Assembly: GCA_023150835.1 (NCBI GenBank)
Contig: JAKLKB010000144.1
Span: forward strand, 1 to 28,749
DNA from: Myxococcota bacterium
GTDB taxonomy: Bacteria; Myxococcota_C; UBA6777
Reading direction: 5' to 3'
DNA length: 28,749 nt
In this document: one piece after another, positions 14,893 to 24,000 of the stretch
Layout: each line of letters opens with the position of its first letter
Numbering within the stretch: the first letter of the stretch is position 1
Notes under the pieces: generated by a model
What the model saw: only the letters and a program-made list of their open reading frames with translations
Databases searched by the model: none
What the model was told of the DNA's origin: nothing
Program-made: the position numbers and the translations under genes

Positions 14893-15579
14893 ATGACCAA
14901 CGAAGACAAAAAAGAACTGAGTCCGGCGATGGAGGATTATCTGCGTGTGATCTACAAGTTCGAAGAAAAAGGAGCGATGGTCACGACGTCGATGATCTCG
15001 GAGAGTTTGGGGGTTGCGCCTGCGTCCGTGACCAAGATGATGAAGCGTTTAGCGTCGATGGACTTGGTGGAACATGAGCCGTATCGGGGCGTGGGATTGA
15101 CGGCGAACGGGGAGAAGGCCGCTGCGGAGATGGCGCGGCATCATCGTTTGATCGAGTTGTTTTTAACGGAAGTGGTGGGTGTTCCTTGGGATCGAGTGCA
15201 TGATGAGGCGCATCGTTTGGAACACGCATTATCCGAGTATTTGGAAGATCGTTTGGCGGATATCTTGGGCGATCCAAAGGTCGATCCGCACGGCCAACTG
15301 ATCCCTTGTAAGGAGGGGCGTGTGGCGGTGCGAAGTTTACGGATGCTGTGGGATTTGGAGCAGGGGACGCGAGGCGTGGTCGCGGAGATCGAGGATCACG
15401 ATCCAGCTTTGTTGCGTTATGTGGCGGAACGGGCGTTGTTTCCGGGGACAAAGATCTGTGTGGCCGAGCGAGATCCGTACGGCGGGAGCGTGATCGTGGC
15501 GCTGGGTGCGGAGCGTTGCGCGGTGGGGCAGGATGCTGCGCGGCAGATCTGGATCGAAACAAACGAGACCGCCGCTTGA
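14893..15579 (+). CDS. DtxR/MntR-family metal-dependent transcriptional regulator
   Basis: The 228-residue protein fits the iron- or manganese-responsive DtxR/MntR repressor family. An N-terminal winged helix-turn-helix (about 10-72: TTSMISESLGVAPASVTKMMKRL) is followed by the metal-binding dimerisation helices (about 73-125), with family residues in EMARHHRLIELFL and HDEAHRLEHALSEYLEDRL, and a C-terminal FeoA/SH3-like domain (about 150-225). The longer DtxR-like architecture suggests iron or manganese sensing, but the metal cannot be decided from sequence alone. ATG 14893 is chosen over in-frame upstream starts because it aligns with family N-termini and has GGAAAAGG seven bases upstream. 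No metal-transport gene is adjacent except the unrelated TonB receptor about 6 kb away. It ends immediately against the convergent next gene. Confidence 0.9.
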   Translation: MTNEDKKELSPAMEDYLRVIYKFEEKGAMVTTSMISESLGVAPASVTKMMKRLASMDLVEHEPYRGVGLTANGEKAAAEMARHHRLIELFLTEVVGVPWDRVHDEAHRLEHALSEYLEDRLADILGDPKVDPHGQLIPCKEGRVAVRSLRMLWDLEQGTRGVVAEIEDHDPALLRYVAERALFPGTKICVAERDPYGGSVIVALGAERCAVGQDAARQIWIETNETAA

Positions 15580-16521
15580 TCAGAGGGGGGCCGGAGGCGA
15601 TTGTTGCGGTAGGATGTGTTGTTCGAGGCGGTCGAGTAGGGCTTCGGCCTGTTCGAGGATTTGTGAAAGGGGCGGTGTATCGGGGTCTGGTGCGATCTTG
15701 AGGGAGAGAGCTTGAAAGGTATCGGCGAGGTGTGTCAGGAGATCGTCGAAAGCGTCGAGATCGGAGAGCCAATCGGATTGTTGGTCGAGGTTTTGGAGCC
15801 AGTAGAGGCGGGATTGGGCGACAGCGCGTGTGTGGTCGGGGAGATCGGCTTGTTGGAGGAGTCGTTTGAGGCGGGGAAGGGGGCGTTGTTTGAGCAGTAG
15901 ACGGGCGTGTTGGAAAAGCTGCCAGAGCGGATAGAAGCGGTCTTTGAGGCAGCGGGTGAAGCGCAAAAAAGACGCATAGTCGGGATCTTTGGGGGAGATC
16001 TGATGGAGCCAAGAGGTGAGTTGTTCGGTGGTCCAAGGGGGGGGTTGAGCGGAGATCGGCTGTGCAAGGCGGATCAATACCTCGATGCCTCGGCGTTTTC
16101 GGAGGGTGGTACGCATACGAACAGCGAGTTGGAGGGCTGCAAGGATGCAAGAGACAATTCCAGCGATCCGCCATGCTGTGGGCCACGCCCGCCACCACAG
16201 GGCAAAGACAGCGACGCCAAGGAAGGCAAATCCTGCGTAAAGGGCTGTCAGGGGTTTTTGTTGGACGACAAACTCTTCGGGAGAGCGCCAGCGCAAGGAA
16301 CATCGTTGGCAGTGGACCTCGGGGACGAGCCCGAGTTCACCGCGCATGGCGAAGTGGACGTTGGGATCGCGCTGACAGCCTTTGAGGGGGATGGGTGGGC
16401 AAGAGGGTTTGGGCAGGGGGAGCTGTTGCCAGACATCCAGCCAGAGGTGGGCTTGTTCGGTCGGGGAGAGTTCCGAGGGGTCGGAGGGAGTAGGCTGTTG
16501 GGTCTTGGGTGATTTGTTCAC
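15580..16521 (-). CDS. Hypothetical two-TM protein with a possible four-cysteine metal site
   Basis: I do not recognise a family for this 313-residue protein. The N-terminal region (1-85) carries C41, C49, C71 and C74, with the last two as HCQRC, which could form a zinc-ribbon-like site. Two hydrophobic segments follow (about 91-110 and 115-135). The rest, after RMRTTLRKRRG, is a Leu/Gln-rich helical domain likely to be cytoplasmic by the positive-inside rule. It starts with GTG at 16521; GAGAGGA lies about 11 bases upstream, a rather long spacing. Its stop codon directly abuts the stop of the DtxR-type gene, so the two transcripts must overlap. It could be a membrane-anchored regulator or scaffold; this is a guess. 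Confidence 0.65.
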   Translation of the reverse strand: MNKSPKTQQPTPSDPSELSPTEQAHLWLDVWQQLPLPKPSCPPIPLKGCQRDPNVHFAMRGELGLVPEVHCQRCSLRWRSPEEFVVQQKPLTALYAGFAFLGVAVFALWWRAWPTAWRIAGIVSCILAALQLAVRMRTTLRKRRGIEVLIRLAQPISAQPPPWTTEQLTSWLHQISPKDPDYASFLRFTRCLKDRFYPLWQLFQHARLLLKQRPLPRLKRLLQQADLPDHTRAVAQSRLYWLQNLDQQSDWLSDLDAFDDLLTHLADTFQALSLKIAPDPDTPPLSQILEQAEALLDRLEQHILPQQSPPAPL

Positions 16522-16708
16522 GGTGGCTTGCGTCCTCTCGGGTCGTCGAAGGTAGACGGGGTTTGTGTTCTTTGGCGGAGATCGTTAAAACGTTTGGAAG
16601 GCCGAGGCAAGACGATCTTAGAAAAAAGAGCATGGAGATCGCGCATTATCGGGTATTTTGGAGGTATGTGATGGTGAGTCGTGACTGGAAGAGGTGGGGA
16701 GGCGAGTG

Positions 16709-17630
16709 ATGAAGATCGAGCGTAGGTTCGAGATGTTGGTGGTGGGGGGGGGCGTCGTCGGTGTGGGGGCATCGTTTGGGGTTGCGTGTGGGGCTGGTGG
16801 AGAAAGAGCGGTTGGGTGGTCAGTTGTGGATGATCCACAAAGAGATCCCGGACTATCCGGGGTTGGTGTGTGCCGATGGTGCGGAGATGGTTGAGCGGAT
16901 GGAAGCGCATCTGGCGATGCTATCGGGGATTGAGCGGATCGTGGGTGAGGTGACGGAGATCGATGGAGAAGAGGGGTGGGTGAAGATCCGAGGAGGGCAA
17001 GGAGAAGAAGTCTTGGGAGCGGAGGCGGTGGTGTTGGCGACAGGGATGGTGCGGCGTCGGTTGTGGGAGCCCGATCTGCGGGCATGGGAGGGGCGTGGGG
17101 TCGAGTATACAGCGAGCGGTGCGCGGGAGGCATTTGTGGGGCAGCGTGTGTGCATCGTTGGGGGAGGAGATGGTGCGTTTGAAAATGCGTTGTGGCTGGC
17201 GGATACATGCGACTGTCCCGAAGTGACGGTGTCTTCGCGTGGAGAAGCGTTTCGGGCGCGTCGGGACTTTGTAGAGCAGGCCAAGGCGCATCCGAAGATC
17301 CGTTTGTGGGCGGGGAGTGTGTTGGAAGGTGTGGAGGGGAGCGATCGGATCGAGGCGGTATTTCTTCGGATACACGGGGAGATCCAACGATTGGAAGTCG
17401 GGGCATTGTTGATCAAGATCGGTTTTGCGCCGCAGTCGCAACGGGTCGTGGGGCAGTGTCGCCTTGATCCGCAGGGATACGTGGTGGTGGACGCAACGCA
17501 ACGAACCAGCTCCCCGCGTCTTTGGGCGGTTGGAGATGTGTGTACGCCGATCGATCCGTCGCTTTCGGTGTGTGTGGGGCAAGGGTGCTTGGCGGCCCGA
17601 GAGATCCAGCGCTTTCTGCGCCCTGTGTGA
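16709..17630 (+). pseudogene. Thioredoxin reductase / FNR-like flavoprotein, broken near the N-terminus
   Basis: The family comprises FAD-containing NAD(P)H-dependent reductases. Translation from ATG 16709 (GGGAGG just upstream) gives the expected start MKIERRFEMLVVGGGVVG, the FAD-binding GxGxxG, and then leaves frame. The rest (RLGLRVGLVEKERLGGQLW, a second nucleotide-binding motif VCIVGGGDGAFENALWLAD, and the C-terminal RLWAVGDVCTPIDPSLSVCVGQG) continues in another frame from about 16761 to 17630. Between GGGVVG and RLGLRV only ten bases exist where relatives need about 24, so a single 14-base deletion would explain both the shift and the missing residues. The 289-residue intact frame alone lacks the FAD motif. 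The redox CxxC of thioredoxin reductases is also absent, so the ancestor was closer to ferredoxin-NADP reductase type 2. An assembly error is possible. Confidence 0.65.
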
Positions 17631-17634
17631 ATGA

Positions 17635-17710
17635 TACGAAATCCGCCCGTTGTATGATCGTAAAGATGTAGGGGCAGCCCCCCGTGGCTGCCCTATAATA
17701 GGTCGTCTAC
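17635..17710 (+). repeat. Dispersed palindromic repeat family 1, copy E
   Basis: The conserved TACGAAATCCGCCCG flank, the ATGATCGTAAA segment and the hairpin arms GGGCAGCC / GGCTGCCC are present. The loop is CCCCGT instead of CCCTGT, and the tail is diverged (TATAATAGGTCGTCTAC). Stem-preserving variation of this type is expected if structure is under selection. Confidence 0.8.
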
Positions 17711-17778
17711 GTACTATGCCTTTGTGTACACATCACTCGGATGTCGTATGAGTACAGACGCGTTGTCGCTGAAAAACC

Positions 17779-17899
17779 CCGTGTTCGCGAGGCTTCAAGC
17801 GACAGCGTGATGGGTTTGAAAAACGATGATCACTTCGCTGATACGGGGTCAAGGGAGCGGCGCTAAGGGCGCGGGGCGTGGGGCAAAGCCCCAACAAAC
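17779..17899 (+). repeat. Dispersed repeat family 2, copy 2
   Basis: It begins CCGTGTTCGCGAGGC, includes GGTTTGAAAAAC and ACGGGGTCAAGG, and ends with GTGGGGCAAAGCCCCA and CAAAC. It aligns with 226-346 along its whole length, with the terminal hairpin conserved in structure but with a different loop. Confidence 0.7.
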
Positions 17900-18090
17900 C
17901 GATCTGGTGAGTTCTGTGTGAACAGAAGGCATCGGATGCGGTCGGAGAGTTTTTGGGAGCGGGGCGTTGTGTTGTCGGGAAGAAGAAGCCGCGAGTGGTG
18001 GTTGCCAAGAGCGGAAAGAGGCGATAGGTTTGAGATATCGCGTCAGCGGGTGGTGTGTGGATGGATGTTTGTATGGACGGTTGAGGGCGC

Positions 18091-21000
18091 GTGAGGGTGT
18101 GTTGGTGTGTTGGATGGAGGCTTGCTTTGTATCGTGTTGGTGTTTGGGGATATACAAGCGTATGGAGCTTGTTGTGTTGGGGCTTTTGGGGCTTTTGTGT
18201 GCAGGCACAGGCCAGTCCGGCCTTTGTCAGTACGCCTGTCACAAAAGCGCCCGTAGGTGATCTCTATCGTTATCTTGTGCGGGTGTGGCGTCCAGATCGC
18301 CGAGAAGCCCGATTGTCGGTGCAATTGAAGGGAGTTCCTGCGTGGGGGAACTTTCGTTTGGTGATGCTTGGGCGGGTGGGGTGTTGTGTTTGGCAGGCCG
18401 TATTGACGGGCCGTTTGACGGTGGAAGATGCAGGGAAAAAGGCCGGGATCGTTCTTGAAGCGGTGGATGTCGCGGAGCCAACGTCGGTTGCGACGCAGCG
18501 TTTTCAGTTGGAAGTCGCTCCCAAAAACCGTCCTCCTGCGTTCACGCCGCCTACCGCCTTACAAAGAGAAGTGCGCCGTGGCGAAAAGTATGTGTACTCG
18601 CCGCAAGTGCAAGACGCCGATCATGCGGCCTCTCAGGTCAGCCTTTCGCTTGTCGAAGGCCCCTTGGGGATGACGTGGGACGCAGGGGCAGGGCAGTTGG
18701 TCTGGCAGACAGGTGCAGCGGATGTGGGATTGCATGGAGTGGTGATGCGTGCGATCGATCCGCTCGGAGGCGTGGGGGTATTGCGCTATCTTTTGGACGT
18801 CAAACCAGAGAACTCTCCACCTGTGTTTGTTTCGGTGCCTCTGGAAGGAGCGGCCCTTGGAGAGCCGTATGTGTACGCTTTGCGCGCTCGCGATCCAGAG
18901 GCCCAAGACACCTTGTTGTACACACTGAAACAAGGCCCTGCGGGGATGTCTGTTCATCCGACGGGATTGCTGGTTTGGCCGACGCCAAGCGGCGCAGGAA
19001 GTGCGCACGCTGTCTCGGTTGAAGTGCGCGACCGCAGCAGCGGCGGATTGAGCGCACAACAAAACTGGACGCTCAAGGTCTTTGCGAACAATCAACGACC
19101 ACAGATCGTCTCGCAATCTCCGATCGAGGCCACGCAAGGCGCGGTGTATCGGGCTTTGATCCAAGCAACTGACGCTGATCCATCCGACAGTCTGCGCTTT
19201 GTGCTAGAACAAGCGCCCGTTGGAGCGCAGATCCTTGCCAAAGACAGCCGCAGCGCAGAAGTGACGTGGACGCCTCGCCCCGAAGAGGTGGGATTACAGA
19301 CGTTGGTCGTGCGGGTGGATGATGGTCGTGGTGGGGTGGCTTGGTCGCGCACGCCGATCCATGTGCAAGATATCAACGATCCACCGACCTTTGTGGCTCC
19401 TTGGCCGTTGGCGGTGGCTGTGCAGGGAAAGGTCTACAGGACGCAGATCTTTGCGAAGGATCCTGATGTGGGGGCGCGCCTACGTTTTCTTCCGTTGCGC
19501 TTGCCTGCGGGGATGCGGCTTGATGGAGAAACGGGCTGGCTGTATTGGACGCCCGACGCGACGCACGTCGGCAAGCCCCAAGAAGTCGAACTGACGGTCG
19601 AAGATCAACAGGGTCTTCGTGCAAAAAGCCCGCTGCGTTGGACGATTCAGGTCATCGGAGAAGCTTCTCCCCCGGTGTTTGCTTCGGTCCCCGCTTCGTT
19701 TTCGTTGGTCCAAGGCCAAGCGTGGCGTTTTGTGATCTCGGCAAGCCACCCCGATCCCAACCAGCGCACCATCCGTTATCGCATCGAAGACGCGCCGTTG
19801 GGGATGCAGATCAACGAGTCTACAGGAGAGATCCTTTGGACACCGACGCGGGAAGATGTCGGAAAGCATCTTGTGTGGATCGAAGCATGGAACGATGCGG
19901 GCTTGCGCGCCCAGCAAGCCCTCTCCTTGGAGGTGCGAGGCATCAATCAAGCGCCTGTGTTGGACACGCGCCTTTCCAACCCGGGAGGGGCGGCGATGGT
20001 GGGCGTGATGTACACGTATCTGCCGGTGGTTCGGGACCCTGACGGAGATCGCTTGCGCTTTTCCTTGGAACGAGCGCCTGTGGGGATGAGCGTGGAGGAA
20101 ACAGGTTGGGTGGCGTGGACCCCCAAAGAAACGGATGCGGATCAGACGTTTCGTTTTGTGTGGGTGGCGCGTGATCCGTCAGGTCTTGAGGCCCGCCAAG
20201 AGATCACGCTGAAGGTCTACCCCAAAAATCAGCCCCCCTCGATCAAACAAGAAACCTTGAGCAAGCTGCGCTCGTTGTACAAACTCCCCGCAGATCGGGC
20301 GTGGGAGTTTTTGCTGCCTTCAGCAAGCGATGCGGATCGAGACGCGCTGACCTACGTCCTCGAAGATGCACCCGAAGGTGTGACCCTCACCACACTCAAA
20401 GAGACCACCGAAGACCTGTACGTTGGACGATTGTCGTGGACTCCAAACACCCAACAGATCGGCCTTCATGCTTTGCGCATCCGCATCGAAGATGGGCGCG
20501 GTGGGATCTTTCGGCTGCGTTTGATGGTGGAGGTCGGTGTTCCCGAGTTTTTGGGGGCAAACGAGCAGCCTGTGATCCAAAGCGAGCCACCAACACGAGC
20601 CGCTGTCGGCAGAGCGATGTTCTACCAACCCCGCATCCAAGAGATCATCCCAACGGTGGGGACGTGGTTGTTTGCTTTGGACAGCGGTGCGCCGAGTGGA
20701 ATGAGCATTGATGTTCAAAGTGGGCGGCTGGCATGGACGCCCAAAGCCTCGGATGCAGGGGCCGCTCACACGGTACGTTTACTTGCAAAGAAATTCGATG
20801 CTTCCCAAAAAGTGCTGTTTTCGTTGGAGCAATCGTTTGTGTTGTGGGTCGAGGTCGTGGCGTCAGGGCTTCCCTCGCAAGGCGGAGCAAGTGCAGCGGG
20901 AGATCAGGACCAGCCGTTTTCTTCGTCGTTTCAACTGCTCCAAGATCACAGCACCGCATGGTCTTTTGTGCGCTTGATCGAGGGGCCATCGGGCCTAGAG

Positions 21001-24000
21001 GTGGCCCCGTATAGCGGGGTGGGCCGCTGGCTTCCAAACGCCCGCGATGTCGGGACGCACAAGGTGGTTTTGCAGATCGAAGCCGAAGGTGAACAACGCA
21101 TGATCACAGGAAGCCTCGTGATCAAAGATCGCAATGATCCTCCCATGATATCCAGTCTGCCGTGGCTCGGTCTCGTCGCGGGGACGACCGCCAACATGAC
21201 GCTTTCTGCGAGCGATGGGTTGGACTTGCCTCCCGACACGCCCTTGCTGTGGTCTCTTTGGCAAGCCCCAAGCGGAGCATCGATCGTGGCCAGTTCTTTT
21301 CCATCGGGCCTTTCGTGGAATCCCTTGGCATCGGATATCGGGCGTCGTTTGTTGGTCTTGGAGGCCGAAGATCAGCGTGGGGCCAAAGCTGTTCAAGCTT
21401 CTGTCTTGAATGTCGTTGGGCAAAATCGGCCTCCAACGTGGACGAAGCAACCTGTCGGATTGCCCGCTGCGATCGCGCTCATCACGGGTCAGATGTGGAA
21501 AAGCACGGTGGCTGCGACCGATCCAGACGGTGATCGTGTGCGGTATCGTATCGCCGCAGCACCCGAAGGTTTGGTGATCGGGGAGGTTAGCGGTGAGTTG
21601 CTCTGGACGCCGCCTCCAAAAGCGGTGGGGAGCTTTTTGGCCGAAGTCCAAGCGGTCGATCCCAACGGCGGTGTGGCCTCATTGCAGATACCGTTTGAAG
21701 TTGCGCGGGGGACGGACACAGGACCACGATTCTTGTCGCAACCTCCGCTCTTTGCGCAGGCAGGCGAGAACTATCGCTACGAACTGCGTGTGGACGATCC
21801 AAACGATGCGCCGTCGGCTTTGCAGATCAGTCTTGCGCAAGCCCCACAAGGGATGGTCTTTGATCCCCAAAGTCGGACGCTTTCGTGGCCTGTTCCTGCC
21901 GCCACACAAGGGCTTTTTTCGGTGTCGTTGGTTGTGGCGGATGCTTCGGGCTTAACGGCCACACAGTCGTATCTGCTGTCGGTTCGCTCGCTTCCCGAAG
22001 CACCCAAGATCCTTTCTTCCCCACCCAGCCGCATCACGGAAGGCGAACGGCTGATCTATCCTGTGTTGGTCTCGAAGCACGCGGATGTATCGGTGTCTTT
22101 TTCGCTGTTGCAAGCCCCGAGCGGGATGGAGATCCACGCACAAAGCGGTGTGGTGTCTTGGACCCCCAACGCGCAAGATGCGCGTACTCGCGAACATACC
22201 GTCGAGATCGCGGTGGTCGATACGAGGGGCGAAAGCGCGACCCAACGTTTCGCGCTGTGGGTAGAAGGTCGAAACGCAACGCCGCGCTTTGTGTCGGCGA
22301 TCTGCCCCGAAGCGATCGCGGGTCAAAAATACAACTGTGTTGTAAAAGCTGAAGATCTCGATCGCCGCCCATCAGAGGGCGGTTCGTGGCTATTTTTTCG
22401 CTTGCGCAGCGCGCCAGAGGGGATGTCGATCCCTGCCAGCGCGCAAGGTGTCCGTTTGACCGACGGAAGCAGCGTTGCTACGGTACTTTTGGAATGGACG
22501 CCCCGCACCAACCAAGTGGGGAATTTTTTGGTGGTCTTCGAGGTGCGCGATAGCGACGGAGATATCGCGGTGAGTGAGTATTCGATCCGCGTTTCCTCCG
22601 AACAAAAGGGGCCGATCGCCAATGCAGGCGAAGATCGCAAAGGCATCTTTCCCCAAGAGATCGAACTCGATGGCTCCGAAAGCATCGCCCCCGAAGGAGC
22701 GACCGAATCGCTGCGTTATCAATGGCAAGTGCGCCAAAGTCCTGCCGATGAAAAGATTCGGATCCTTGATGCCGAAGCTCGGCGGGCGCGTGTGATCTTG
22801 CGGCGGGCGGGTGATTATCTGTTCCAATTGACGGTGCGGTCGGGAGCGCAAGAGAGTTTGCCTGATCTTGTCGAGGTCAGCGTGCGCAACGTCCCACCAA
22901 ATGCTGCGGTGGATGCGCCTTTGCGCGTGGAAACCTTGCCTGAAGGGACACCGCGCAAGATCTACACATTGATCGGCCAAGTCGGTCAGGAGATCGCGCT
23001 CGATGCAAGCCCAAGCGATGACGCCAACGGCGATCCCTTGCGCTTTTCGTGGTCTCAACTGCGCAAAGAGTCCCCCCTTGAAGTCCCCCAAGTCGATATC
23101 AAAGATCCCCAAGAAACCAAAGCCCGCTTTATACCCACCCAAGCGGGCGTCTACCGCTTCCAATTGCGTGTCGAAGATATCCCCTCACAAAGCGATATCT
23201 CTCCGCTCCAAAGCACCGCCACCCTCGAAGTGATCGTCCATGATCCTTCGGCTTCTCCTGTGTATGTTCCGATGGCTCTATTGCTTGCTCCCGAGCAAGG
23301 CGCGATCAACGAGGCCATCCGCCTTGATGCTTCTCGTTCGGTCGCTCCCTTCGGAAAGATCGTTTCCTACCAATGGCGGCTGTTGACACAAGGCGAACAG
23401 GTTCGGCTTGACAAAGATCCTCAATCCCCCACGATCGCCCGACTGACGGCTTCTTTGCCGGGGTATTACCTCGTCGCGCTGAGTGTGGAGGCCGATGTCC
23501 AAGGAAAACGCATCCTCTCGCAAGAACAGGTGGTCGGTGTGCGTGTTGAAGGCCAAAGCAATACCAACCGTTTGCCCATCGCCATCGCCGCATCCGCACA
23601 CGCAACCTACGAAACGTGGTTCCAATTGGATGCCTCGCAAAGCCTCGATCCTGCGGGTTCACAGCTAACCTTTCGTTGGGTGCAGATCGACGGACCTTCG
23701 GTTGCGCTGCGCGATGAAAAAACCGCTCGCCCGACCTTCTTTGTGCTGCGACAAGCGGACTATCGTTTCCGTTTGTGGGTGCGCGGTGGGCCTCTTACAC
23801 AACAAGCCTCCCTTGAAAGCGCACCGATCGATATCTTGATCCGCGCCAATCCCAAAGCAAACCAGCCCCCCATCGCCCAACACAACGGCGATCTCGCAGG
23901 CGAACGCAGTCTAAAAGCTGGAATCGCCCTCAACAAGGGCATCTTGGATGCTTCGCAAAGCAATGACCCCGAAGGCGAAGCCTTGCGCTTTCGTTGGCGT

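Larger units (their letters stand above)
17631..18090. other. Intergenic region with repeat families 1 and 2
   Basis: The stretch contains a full copy of repeat family 1 (17635-17710), starting four bases after the flavoprotein stop, and a full copy of family 2 (17779-17899), in the same order and orientation as at 33-346. The remaining 190 bases lead into the giant surface-protein gene and show no clear promoter. No gene is proposed. Confidence 0.55.

Noticed and set aside
14981-16303. Minus-strand Pro/Arg/Ser-rich frame of 440 codons across the DtxR-type gene
   Set aside because: It overlaps two better supported genes and has shadow-like composition.
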